Shown here piece by piece: positions 25,220-33,877 of a DNA stretch of 50,636 bases. Both the position numbers and the translations under genes were made by a program. Below the pieces are notes generated by a model, which saw only the letters and a program-made list of their open reading frames with translations, had not been told where the DNA came from and did no database searches. Position 1 is the first letter of the stretch. Each line of letters opens with the position of its first letter. This DNA is from Deltaproteobacteria bacterium (lineage in GTDB: Bacteria; Desulfobacterota; Desulfobacteria; Desulfobacterales; Desulfobacteraceae): NCBI GenBank assembly GCA_027858995.1, contig JAQIBP010000044.1, positions 1-50,636 on the forward strand. Reading direction: 5' to 3'.

Positions 25220-25814
25220 AATTCCTCCATTACCTCATCCATAAATATCCATTAATTGTTAAAAAAGTCAAGTTTTTTTTGGATGGGAATAGATGGATTA
25301 ATGGATAGTCGAAAAAAGATTGCGATAGAAAGATATCAAAAACTGCAAATATTAAAAGATCTTTAAAAGAACACTCTTCAGACTGTTGCAAACCATGACA
25401 TAGAAGATGAACTGATTCAGTTTCCAATAAAGATGAATATGAAGGATAATGTCAACATCCCATATATTGTGTTTTATAAATTTTGAAAGATTACGTTTTC
25501 GATAGATATTTTTAAAATCTAAGCTTTATTATAATTTTGCTTAGGATAATACTTGAGTGCAATAAGGTATAATTTTTATATATTACTTGACGTAACAAAC
25601 CTTGATATTTCCTGTTTAATATGGAGGAATGGCTTATGACAATGGTTTTGGTTCATATAGTTGAACACCTGGCTACTAAAGATTATTCTTCTCAACTACA
25701 AACTTTTGGATCTAATGATAATTGTGATGAATAGAAAAATACCCACTATCAGTTTGAAATTTTTAAAACCTTTGAAGATTGAATCATATAACCAATCCTT
25801 CCGGTTTAAATTGA
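25220..25814. other. Non-coding stretch after the Fic gene
   Basis: This gap holds the right direct repeat (25365-25412) and AT-rich sequence. A short open frame at 25636-25734 (32 codons from an ATG preceded by GGAGG) might be translated, but it has no recognisable domain. No RNA gene or clear terminator was identified. Confidence 0.5.
25365..25412 (+). repeat. Direct repeat flanking the Fic gene, right copy
   Basis: A second copy of the dehydrogenase 3' end, 1,340 bases from the first: 40 identical bases, then two transitions within eight more. Here it has no upstream gene. The bases just before it include the short frame MDSRKKIAIERYQKLQILKD, ending in TAA within the junction. Confidence 0.9.
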
Positions 25815-26942
25815 TTATCGTTCCAACTCTTGTTTGGCTGCTTGCCCTAATTCCTTAATTTTATAAGGTTTTTTTAAATACCCCCCGGCACCAAGCCTTT
25901 GAGCGTTTTCAACACGGAATGTCTCAGAAAAACCGCTTGCAATAATAGCCTTTTGTTTGGGATGCAATTCAAGGATTCTTTCATAAGTCTCTAAACCGTT
26001 AATTCCCGGGTCCATTATCATATCTAAAACCAGCAAATCAACTGAATGTTCTTTCATATATTGTACAGCTTCTTCACCACTTGACGCGACACAAACAGAA
26101 TAATTAAGCTGTTCCAACATACCTGATGCTATGTCCCGCTGTTCTTTGATATCATCAACTATCAGAATTTTCTCTCCATTCCCTTTGCAATACTCAATCG
26201 AAAAATTTATTTTATCCGTATTTACCACTTCTCTGGTTATTGGAAAATAAAGACTAAATAGGGTTCCGTTTCCAATGGAGCTATGCATATCAATATACCC
26301 ATTATGATCTTTAACAGTTCCCCAAACCACAGCCATGCCTAATCCAGTTCCACTTCTTCCCATAATTTTTTTAGTATAAAAAGGCTCAAATATTTTTTCT
26401 AAATCCTCCGAAGAGATTCCGATACCGGTGTCTGAAATGGTTAACACGCTAAAATCCCCTTCTGTCACGGTATCGTAATTTCCAATAGGTTTATCGATAT
26501 ATTGATTTTTTGTTGTAATAATAATTTTTCCACCATCCGGCATAGATTCAGCAGCATTGGATATCAAATTCATAATCGTTTTTGATAAATGTACTCGGGA
26601 ACCTTTGATATTTAAAAGGTCGACTTCAAAATGCGTTTCTAAGTTAACTTTAGGATGAAAGGATTTGAGTGTAACATATTCAGGACTATCTAAGTATTCG
26701 GATACTATTTCGTTAAGATTCACAACACCTGTAATCGCAACACCTCGCCTTGCAAGTGTTAACAGATCCTGCACTATAGCCGCAGCCTTTAGTCCTGATT
26801 TCTGTATAGTTTCTATCGGTTCTCTAAGCGGATCATCTTCTGCCATATCAAACAACAAAAGATCAGGATAACCTACGATACCACTTAGAACATTATTCAA
26901 ATCATGAGCAACACCACCGGCAAGGGTTCCAATCGCTTCCAT
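25815..26942 (-). pseudogene. Hybrid histidine kinase, C-terminal half (kinase + receiver), separated by a frameshift
   Basis: This frame holds the catalytic part of a sensor kinase. It has the phospho-acceptor H-box (GGVAHDLNNVLSGIVGY), an N-box and G-boxes (LISNAAESMPDGGK, SDTGIGIS, GRSGTGLGMAVVWG) and a C-terminal receiver with its aspartate in LLVLDMIMDPG. The listed ATG falls inside the H-box helix. The same frame runs back to 26994 as NEQSERRKLETKLARAQK, the natural linker from the PAS domain of the next frame. The two halves are one gene interrupted at an A10 tract. No DNA-binding output domain is present, so signalling goes to another protein through phosphorelay. Confidence 0.8.
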
Positions 26943-26991
26943 TTTTTGCGCCCGTGCAAGCTTTGTTTCAAGTTTTCGTCGTTCTGATTGT

Positions 26992-28131
26992 TCATTTTTT
27001 TTTTGTAGTTATATCAATTGCGTGAATGAGAATTGCATTTTTTTCCTGATAAAGGATCAGAGTCGCAAGTAGTTCGAACCACAATGTTTTTCCCTCTTTT
27101 GATAAAACTCTACATTCAAAATGATCCTTCTCTGAGCTATCTTTTTTAAGGTTTTGAATTTTTTTTGTCACCCAGCCACTATCTTTTGGGTGAATAATTT
27201 CCCAGAATTTCAACCCTATAAAATTTTCATAACTGAATTTCAGGGATTGAAGCATCATCGTATTTGCAAACATATATTCGTCTTTTTGAATCATTGCAAT
27301 ATTGGCTAATGAAGACTCTGTCAGGACTCTGTATTGTTCTTCGGAATTTTTTAATTCTTTGATGATTGAACTTATTTTTTCTCTGTCCTTTGCAAGGCTA
27401 TGAACCATGAAATTAAATGCAAGAGATACCTGGGAGATCTCATCTTTTCCTTTAACTGACAATGGTATCAGATTCCCTTTTGAAATTTCTTCCGTGGCTT
27501 GGATAATGCTTTTCAATGGTCGGTTTATACGCCAGATGAATAAAACAATCATTGTGAGCAGAACAATAAAAAGAACACCAAAAGTTCCAATAGAAACAAC
27601 TCTTTTAGCCATTATAATTGGTGCCATATAGTCATCATCAAAAAGAATACTGACCACATGCCAACGCCAGAAAGGAAAAAATTTGTGATATAATCTTACC
27701 CGATAATCTCCTAAGTTTTCAGTAATGATACTATCTTGATTTTTTGGCTGTTTTAGGAGCGAAAACTGATCCGTAGGAACATTGAAACTACTTCCAATAA
27801 TTTTCCAGTCTTTGTCAATGATCAGCATCTGAATGCCGGGAAGGATTTGGCTTATCTTTATTATTTGTTCAATAGCCTCCTTTTTTGAGGCTGCATTCAT
27901 TTCCGGATTATCTTCCATCCGCAGTTCCAAAAGATCGTCAAATCTTTCCTCGCAGGCTATTATACCCATTTTTGCGGCATGCCTTAGACTCCCATCTGTA
28001 CTGTCCTGTAAAAGTGAAATGATTGGCGGGAGTAACAATTGTGTGAGCATAAATGAAAAAAGGGAACCTATTATCACAACTGGTATTATTATTCCCAATA
28101 GAAGGCGATTTTGAAAAATCCCTTTTTGCAT
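26992..28131 (-). pseudogene. Hybrid histidine kinase, N-terminal half (sensor, HAMP, PAS)
   Basis: The first 379 residues of the same kinase. Transmembrane helix 1 is near residues 10-32 and an extracytoplasmic sensor domain spans about 40-175. Helix 2 is near 177-203 (GTFGVLFIVLLTMIVLFIW), followed by HAMP (to about 255) and PAS (about 265-375, ending LLATLILYQEKNAILIHAID). It stops after the run ITTKKK, where a one-base change would continue into the kinase half. It begins six bases after the binding-protein gene, so the periplasmic protein is probably its ligand sensor, as in TorT-TorS pairs. Confidence 0.8.
26995..27004 (-). other. A10 homopolymer at the kinase frameshift
   Basis: On the coding (minus) strand ten consecutive A residues precede the TGA stop. 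Nine or twelve would join the two kinase halves in frame. Options are polymerase slippage or phase variation giving some full-length kinase, a true null mutation, or a sequencing error. Confidence 0.85.
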
Positions 28132-28137
28132 TTTGAG

Positions 28138-29316
28138 TTATTCCGTAGAAAAATTGAATTGTGGCGGTGAAGTGCTCATTTTACTTGGATACACAATCTC
28201 TTTTTTGCCATTTTGCCATTGAACAAGAATCGGATTGTGTCCTACCTGACGACCCGTATGATCCACTTTAAATCTACCCATAATAGTAATCGTATCAAAA
28301 GAACTTATATAATCTCTGATTTTTTCATGATCAATTGCTTGAGCCTGGATTATTGCCTTTTCCAGAATTTGGCATGCCGAATATGCAGAAGCGGCATGAT
28401 AAGAAGGCATCATTCCAGTAGATGCTTTAAAATCTACTACAAACTGTTTTGTCCCGGGAAAAGAGATACGTTCATCTGGTTCCCACTGGGATGGAGCAAA
28501 GATGCCTTCTGCAAAAGTACCAACCTTTTTATAAAAATCAGGATGAATGGGAGCTATTGTAAAAGCTAAAAATTTTGGGTGGTAATCAGCCTTTTTCATC
28601 AAATCAATAAACTTATAACATTCGGGAGGGTAGCCACTGAAAATCAACCCATCAATATTTTTTTCCATTGCTTGTTTCAGGATTATAGAAAGCTCTTTAT
28701 TGGCATCATCAAAACCATTATCGTATGTTACCTTGAGATCAAAACGTTCAGCCCATCCTCTGACACCATTTGCGATGGAAATATTGAAAGCCGTGTTCTC
28801 AAAGATAATTCCTATAGATTCAAAACCTTTTCGTGCTAAGAGATCTTGGAAGCCTATGAAATATCGATCTGCAAGTGCATATACGCCAAATATATTCTTA
28901 TATCCTCTTTCCCAAATTTGTTCACCTGCTGCAGCGCAAGCCAGCATCACATAGCCATGTTTCTCAGTAACTTCAGATGCGACAGTTGTAAGGGGGGTTC
29001 CATATGGTGAAAGTGTTAAATCAACCCTGTCCTCAACAATCATCTTTTCATAAAAAGATGCAACAAGGCTTTTTTGGCTTTTATCATTATAAAGAATAAG
29101 CTTCACAGGACGTCCTAATAAGCCACCTTGTTTGTTTATTTGTTCAACCCATAGTTTATAGCCATTCTGAATCATGGCAGATGTTTCAACATATTTACCC
29201 TCCAGGGATACAGTAGCCCCTATAAGTATTGGCTTTTCACCAGCTTGACATACCGGTATCATAATGAACAATATTGTAATGCTTAAAAGAAGTATCCAGT
29301 TATGGAAATTTTTCAT
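28138..29316 (-). CDS. Branched-chain-amino-acid-type periplasmic binding protein
   Basis: A 392-residue Peripla_BP_6 (LivJ-like) protein with a Sec signal peptide (WILLLSITILFIMIPVCQA). The mature start KPILIGATVSLEGKYVETSA is typical of the family. No permease or ATPase genes of a Liv transporter adjoin it. It is followed six bases later by the sensor kinase, so it is more likely the ligand receptor of that kinase than an importer subunit. The ligand may be an amino acid, amide or related compound. Confidence 0.87.
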   Translation of the reverse strand: MKNFHNWILLLSITILFIMIPVCQAGEKPILIGATVSLEGKYVETSAMIQNGYKLWVEQINKQGGLLGRPVKLILYNDKSQKSLVASFYEKMIVEDRVDLTLSPYGTPLTTVASEVTEKHGYVMLACAAAGEQIWERGYKNIFGVYALADRYFIGFQDLLARKGFESIGIIFENTAFNISIANGVRGWAERFDLKVTYDNGFDDANKELSIILKQAMEKNIDGLIFSGYPPECYKFIDLMKKADYHPKFLAFTIAPIHPDFYKKVGTFAEGIFAPSQWEPDERISFPGTKQFVVDFKASTGMMPSYHAASAYSACQILEKAIIQAQAIDHEKIRDYISSFDTITIMGRFKVDHTGRQVGHNPILVQWQNGKKEIVYPSKMSTSPPQFNFSTE

Positions 29317-29796
29317 AGTGTTTTATTCTCCTATAATTTGGGAGTAATGCTATCTTTTTAAAATTAAAAAAAACTTAAGCGATTTCAATAAAAATTAACA
29401 TACAAGATATTGAGATACAAAACAAATTAAATTTATCTATATGGGAAAAAGCAAAATCAAAAAAAATCAAACTCCCATTACCTTTTATCGGAGGCCAAAT
29501 TGATTTTTTTCAAACCTGAAAATATTATCTCAAAATAAATTTGCTATATTAAATTTCTTATGGAAGAAGGGTCAGGTCTTATAATTTTTGTTCAATGTGT
29601 AAAATGTAATAAAACACCAATTTAAAAAAATCATCTCTTTGGAAGCTCGTGACCATATAATGATTTTGACTGATTATCATTATATGTTGTGTTCCCTTGA
29701 ACCAAAGGGAGGTACGAATTTATAAGATAGCGTGTTCATATTTTCTAAAGAATAAATTTCCTGAATAATATGAGAGCGATTAATCAAACTTATTGA
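29317..29796. other. Intergenic region upstream of the binding-protein/kinase pair
   Basis: AT-rich, with no gene seen. It contains an 11-bp perfect inverted repeat at 29654-29686 and, just beyond it, a small hairpin (TCCCTT/AAGGGA near 29692-29709). The first could be an operator. No clear -35/-10 pair was identified. Confidence 0.5.
29654..29686. repeat. 11-bp perfect inverted repeat
   Basis: CATATAATGAT (29654-29664) and ATCATTATATG (29676-29686) with an 11-base spacer. It lies between the lipoprotein and binding-protein genes, both on the minus strand. It may be an operator or the stem of an RNA; no T-run follows. Confidence 0.45.
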
Positions 29797-30444
29797 TTAT
29801 TGATGAGATATTTTGGCAGCTTTATTAAAATTATTCCACACATCATCTATCACATCTTCCTTATAGCCGTTTGGTGCTTCGCCATGGTAAAAAGTACAAT
29901 TTTCACCCCCTTCTGCATAAATAACATCAACCCATCTAGAACTTCCTAATTGTTTCCGCAAATAAACAACATGCATACAACCTTTATTAACAAATTTTAA
30001 ACCATGTATACGGATTCTTTTGAAAATGTCTTTGGGAATGTATTTGCGCTCAGCTATAAAATAGTAACATACTTTATTATCAATTTTTATTTTACCTTTT
30101 TTAAGAAAATTTTTTACATGGTCATAATTCAAAGACGTTCGTAGATAGTGATGAGGGTCTGTTAATCTTTGAACTAACACACAAACACCACTGTTAATTT
30201 TTTTATTTTTTTCAACAAAAATATGATATGTTCTTTCTATATCTGAACCATATTCATCATCAATGTTTCCAGCATTATAAGCGCCTTTATCAGAGGGTAT
30301 ATACTTTAGATCGTTGTTGATATGTATAACTGTGTTCCCAACAGTAACAGAATTTACAACTGGATTATATTTACTTGACACTGTACCACCACTTACACAA
30401 CTGATTAAAAAAATTAAGCAAAAAAACATTAAACTTTGTTTCAT
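29797..30444 (-). CDS. Putative lipoprotein of unknown function
   Basis: A 215-residue protein with a lipoprotein signal: MKQSLMFFCLIFLISC, a hydrophobic stretch ending in a lipobox with Cys16, then SGG. GGAGATGC lies upstream of the ATG. The mature part is rich in Tyr, Lys and His, with three further cysteines (GVCVLVQR, KVCYYF, GENCTFYHG). I recognise no domain. It probably sits in the inner leaflet of the outer membrane or in the periplasm. It stands alone, with long gaps on both sides. Confidence 0.7.
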   Translation of the reverse strand: MKQSLMFFCLIFLISCVSGGTVSSKYNPVVNSVTVGNTVIHINNDLKYIPSDKGAYNAGNIDDEYGSDIERTYHIFVEKNKKINSGVCVLVQRLTDPHHYLRTSLNYDHVKNFLKKGKIKIDNKVCYYFIAERKYIPKDIFKRIRIHGLKFVNKGCMHVVYLRKQLGSSRWVDVIYAEGGENCTFYHGEAPNGYKEDVIDDVWNNFNKAAKISHQ

Positions 30445-31066
30445 TGTTGCATCTCCTTTCTAAATTAAATTTATGAAAAATAGTGATTTGGTTGAAACAA
30501 ATGAAAGCAGAGATGAATAGGATGCCGAGGACTATACTAAATTGTTTTCAGCTTGATTGGGAAATTCACAATATAAAAACCACTCAGTTTTTAGAAATTT
30601 AACATACTGTATATGGTAGTACAAGTGAAATTAAATTTTATGAATGAAAGTCAACTATAGAATAAAATCACGCTACATAATAAAGTCGCTACATAATTGG
30701 AGATAAAAAACCTTCATCAAAATTAATGGATCACTGTTAAATTTAAATCGGATAAAGAGTTATGACAACGTGCATTCTACTTGATGTCCCCAAGAAGCCA
30801 ACATTTAAAATAAAAATTGAAATTTGCTAAATTGCTGGAACACAATATACAGTGTTTGGGTCAAGTCCCATGATATTCAACTTTCTAATATAGCAAAAAT
30901 ATTCTCAGCAGATTTTAAAAATTATTTTCTGGAAGTTTGGATAAAATCAGGTTACTCTTCAATAAAAAATAATGCTGATCTGATTTATGGGAACACATAT
31001 TCTTTTCAAACCAGTTTAAATAAAGTATAAAAGATTTTTAAATAAGCAAAATTAGAGGAGATTGAT
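30445..31066. other. AT-rich intergenic region
   Basis: About 620 bases between divergent genes. An 11-base sequence CGCTACATAAT occurs twice near 30672-30698. A 68-codon open frame at 30824-31030 has poor coding character and no recognisable domain. No RNA gene was identified. Confidence 0.45.
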
Positions 31067-31756
31067 TTGTTAGGCACTTTAGTAAATGTTGCATCTATAA
31101 TTGCAGGAAGTCTTGCTGGACTTTTATTTAAAGGAAGAATATCTGAAAAATATAATAAAACAATCATACAATCCATAAGCCTTGGTGTGATTCTGATTGG
31201 TCTTAAAAGTGCTTTTCAATGTGATGATTTTATTTTAATAATTATCTCTCTTGCCATTGGCAGTCTAATAGGGGAAATCTGTAAAATTGAGCATCGCCTT
31301 GAAAATGCCGGAGAATGGATTGAAAGAAAATTCTCAAAAAAGAGTGAAGGATTTGCAGCGGGTTTTGTCACAACGTCCATTCTCTATTGTGTCGGGGCAA
31401 TGGCAATTGTTGGTTCTCTTGAAAGCGGTCTTACAGGTAATCATAATACTCTTTTTGCAAAATCTACAATTGACGGCATTGCTGCTGTCATATTTTCGTC
31501 TACCATGGGAATTGGAGTTTTGTTCTCTTCTGTTTCAGTGCTTTTATACCAGGGAGCAATAACCCTTGCGGCAGGATATATCAAACCTTTTCTGATTCCT
31601 GAAGTAATCGCCCAGATGTCTTCTGTAGGCGGACTTTTAATTATAGGACTGGGTATAAATATGCTTGGAACCAATAAAATCAAAGTCGGTAATATGCTGC
31701 CTGCTGTTTTTATCCCGCTCATCTACTATATTGGTATGCAAATTATTAATTTATGA
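31067..31756 (+). CDS. DUF554 integral membrane protein
   Basis: A 229-residue polytopic membrane protein matching DUF554 (YdfK/YqgA-like). The N-terminal LGTLVNVASIIAGSLAGLLFKGRI, the SLAIGSLIGEICKIE segment and the C-terminal GGLLIIGLGINML helix are typical. The start is TTG, with GAGGAG six bases before it. About six to seven hydrophobic helices are visible. Function in the family is unproven; a transport role is often suggested. Confidence 0.85.
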   Translation: MLGTLVNVASIIAGSLAGLLFKGRISEKYNKTIIQSISLGVILIGLKSAFQCDDFILIIISLAIGSLIGEICKIEHRLENAGEWIERKFSKKSEGFAAGFVTTSILYCVGAMAIVGSLESGLTGNHNTLFAKSTIDGIAAVIFSSTMGIGVLFSSVSVLLYQGAITLAAGYIKPFLIPEVIAQMSSVGGLLIIGLGINMLGTNKIKVGNMLPAVFIPLIYYIGMQIINL

Positions 31757-31850
31757 CAAATATCCAGTTACAGAATAAAAATGTTTTCTTTTTTTATATA
31801 AGTACTATATAACACCCTTGTTTAATTATAAAAATGATAAGGTTTAATTC

Positions 31851-32513
31851 ATGGAAAAATATCTTGGCCCCACATATTATATTGAGAGTGAACATCCGGC
31901 AATTATCTCCTTTGCGAATCAGAATATTAAAAAAGGTCAAACTGATTTAGAAAAGGCAGTAAGCCTTTATTATGCAGTAAGAGATGGTATCAGGTATAAC
32001 CCATACAGCATAGAACCTGTAAAAGAGAGTATGAAGGCAAGCTCTGTTTTAAAAAAAGGAGATGGATATTGTGTGGCCAAAGCAGTGCTTCTTGCTGCCT
32101 GTGCAAGAAACCAGAAGATTCCCGCAAGACTTGGATTTGCCGATGTTCAAAACCATCTGAATACAGAGAAGCTCAAAGAATTAATGGGTTCAGATACTTT
32201 TTTTTATCACGGCTTTACAGAGTTGTTTCTCAATAATCAATGGGTAAAGGCAACTCCTGCATTTAATCTCGAGCTTTGCAATAATTTCAATGTAAAACCC
32301 CTGGAGTTTGACGGTACTAAGGATTCCGTATTCCATCCCTTTGATAAATCAGGGAATAGACATATGGAATATATAAAAGATCATGGAAGTTTTGCAGATT
32401 TGCCCTGGGAAACTATTCTGGGTAGTATGAAAAAAGCTTATCCCAAATATTTTGAAAATATTGAAAGGCGTTCAAAGAATTTTTTAACTGAAGCCTTAAA
32501 AGAGAATCAATAA
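31851..32513 (+). CDS. Transglutaminase-like cysteine-peptidase-fold protein
   Basis: A 220-residue cytoplasmic protein of the transglutaminase-like superfamily. The core motif GDGYCVAKAVLLAACARNQ carries the nucleophilic Cys near residue 73. The His is near 120 in YHGFTELFLNNQW and the acidic partner position follows in VKATPAFN, where the usual Asp is not obvious. Bacterial members are mostly amide hydrolases or peptidases, not cross-linkers. Its stop codon lies in the palindrome shared with the convergent core-MetE gene. Confidence 0.8.
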   Translation: MEKYLGPTYYIESEHPAIISFANQNIKKGQTDLEKAVSLYYAVRDGIRYNPYSIEPVKESMKASSVLKKGDGYCVAKAVLLAACARNQKIPARLGFADVQNHLNTEKLKELMGSDTFFYHGFTELFLNNQWVKATPAFNLELCNNFNVKPLEFDGTKDSVFHPFDKSGNRHMEYIKDHGSFADLPWETILGSMKKAYPKYFENIERRSKNFLTEALKENQ

Positions 32514-32514
32514 C

Positions 32515-32530
32515 AGCCTGTCGACAGGCT
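32515..32530. terminator. Shared palindrome between convergent genes, matches a MITE end
   Basis: AGCCTGTCGACAGGCT is a perfect 16-base palindrome. The stop codons of the transglutaminase-like gene (32511-32513) and of the core-MetE gene (32529-32531, minus) lie at or in it. The half-site TAACAGCCTGTCGA is identical to a terminal repeat of MITE-like copy A. It could act as a two-way terminator, though T-runs are weak. Confidence 0.5.
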
Positions 32531-33596
32531 ATTCTAACCTGAATGCATCTGATACCTCTTTGGTCAGCTTTAACACTTTTTTTGCTGAACCAAGATCAAG
32601 AGAGCCGGTACCACAGCTTGGGGTTATAAAAGATTGTGATATAATGGTTTTTTTATCAATTCCTGTTTTACCGGAGAGTTCATCCATCTGTTCATTGAGC
32701 TTTTGAACAAGCCCTTTGGTAGTCTGCTTTGCAATTACTTCTGTTTTATCTGTAGGAACAATCCCCCAGGCAATAATTTTTCCACTGTTGAAATATGTTT
32801 TTATCAATTCAGGATAAAGAATAAATTTGTCAAAATAAGAGAATGCATCAAAGCTTATAATATCAATTTTTGAATCTAAAAGCATATCCCATTGCGTGTT
32901 TGCGCAGACATGAACACCTGCAAGGCCGTTCTGGACATGAATCTCCCGGGCAATTTCATCAATGCTCTGCGTGACATCTTCTTTGGTAATGGTTATATAT
33001 GCAGAAGTTCCAAATCCTGCAAGAGCAGGTTCATCAATGAAAATAACAGGGATTGCTCCCCGTTTTGAAAATTCAGAAGCCTGCCATCTGGCATTTAAGG
33101 CAAGTTTTTTTATGGCAGCATCCCGCAGCTGGTCATTATAAAAAATATCTCTACCCTGTTCATCTTTGACTGCAGTTCCAAAAGTTATGGGGCCTGTCAC
33201 CTGACCTTTGAGAGCTCTATAAGAAGATTGTTTTTCATCAATCTGTTTTAAAAATTCTACAAAACCTTTTGCCCTTGAACCTGACAGGGCAAACCTTGAT
33301 GTCCGGATATCTGATCCTGTGTCTGAAACAGATAAATACTCTTCAAAAAATTCAAGGAGTTCTTTATCAAACTCAGGTTTTGATGTATCAAGAATATTCT
33401 TGTCTGTATCATTGCTGAATCCGGGGAGCCCTGGAAGAAACTGACTGATCATGCCTTCTTCTTTATAGCCTGGCAGCTGTATCCATAAAGGGATATCCGG
33501 TGTATGCTCAAGTACAAGCTTTGTTGCCTCTTCATGGCTTTCCATGGGAAGACTGCCGATCAGCAGGGGAAGCCCGTTTGCTTTGAAGTTTTTCAT
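32529..33596 (-). CDS. Core-MetE-like methyltransferase (UroD/MetE superfamily)
   Basis: A 355-residue protein about half the length of classical MetE, equivalent to the C-terminal catalytic barrel alone. The zinc ligands look present: His and Cys in GVHVCANTQW near residue 227 and a second Cys in ITPSCGTGSL near 327, with IFIDEPALAG supplying an acidic residue. Short MetE proteins in anaerobes have been described as folate-independent methionine synthases taking methyl groups from corrinoid proteins (recalled from the literature). That would suit this genome. A related UroD-like methyltransferase role is the alternative. Confidence 0.7.
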   Translation of the reverse strand: MKNFKANGLPLLIGSLPMESHEEATKLVLEHTPDIPLWIQLPGYKEEGMISQFLPGLPGFSNDTDKNILDTSKPEFDKELLEFFEEYLSVSDTGSDIRTSRFALSGSRAKGFVEFLKQIDEKQSSYRALKGQVTGPITFGTAVKDEQGRDIFYNDQLRDAAIKKLALNARWQASEFSKRGAIPVIFIDEPALAGFGTSAYITITKEDVTQSIDEIAREIHVQNGLAGVHVCANTQWDMLLDSKIDIISFDAFSYFDKFILYPELIKTYFNSGKIIAWGIVPTDKTEVIAKQTTKGLVQKLNEQMDELSGKTGIDKKTIISQSFITPSCGTGSLDLGSAKKVLKLTKEVSDAFRLE

Positions 33597-33877
33597 ATGT
33601 CTGTTCTCCGTTGGTATTTATAATTTAAATCATAATAAGAGACCATAACATTTTTGAAAATAAATTAGAACAGTATCGACCTAAAACTTGGTACTGTTTA
33701 ATCTTATACTATTTAGTGTCTGGCCGAAAACCTGATACCCTAAAGGGCAGAAACTAATTTGTTCAATTACAAGGCGGGAAAAAATTTTAACCACAGGCAT
33801 ACAAATAGTATCCCGAGGATTAAAATTTTTTCCCAACGCCGTAATTGGTCAAATTAGCGGTTTTCGTTCGACACTAT
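33597..33877. other. Intergenic region holding MITE-like copy B
   Basis: The 281 bases between the core-MetE start and the acyl-CoA dehydrogenase stop are mostly the MITE-like element (33712-33877). A small inverted repeat (AACAGTA/TACTGTT, about 33669-33700) lies just beside it. Confidence 0.6.
33712..33877. repeat. MITE-like interspersed repeat, copy B
   Basis: A non-coding element of about 166 bases. The outer inverted ends are AGTGTC...CGAAAACC (from 33715) against GGTTTTCG...GACACT (to 33875). An inner, almost perfect hairpin runs from 33764 to 33848, its arms CAATTACAAGGCGGGAAAAA and the matching TTTTTTCCCAACGCCGTAAT. The loop holds GGCATAC...GTATCCCGAGG. Its right end abuts the stop codon of the acyl-CoA dehydrogenase, so it may also act as that gene's 3' hairpin. 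Confidence 0.7.

Noticed and set aside
25636-25782. Short frame with a good ribosome-binding site that continues past an in-frame TAG for 15 more codons, considered as a pyrrolysine readthrough peptide
   Set aside because: No pyrrolysine machinery is visible, the MttB genes here have no internal amber, and the continuation is too short to be meaningful.
29570-29600. GGGTCAGGTCTTATAAT considered as a REP/RAYT element end
   Set aside because: Only one copy was seen, with no paired inverted repeat and no tyrosine transposase gene.
30824-31030. 68-codon open frame upstream of the DUF554 gene
   Set aside because: Poor coding character, no ribosome-binding site and no domain.
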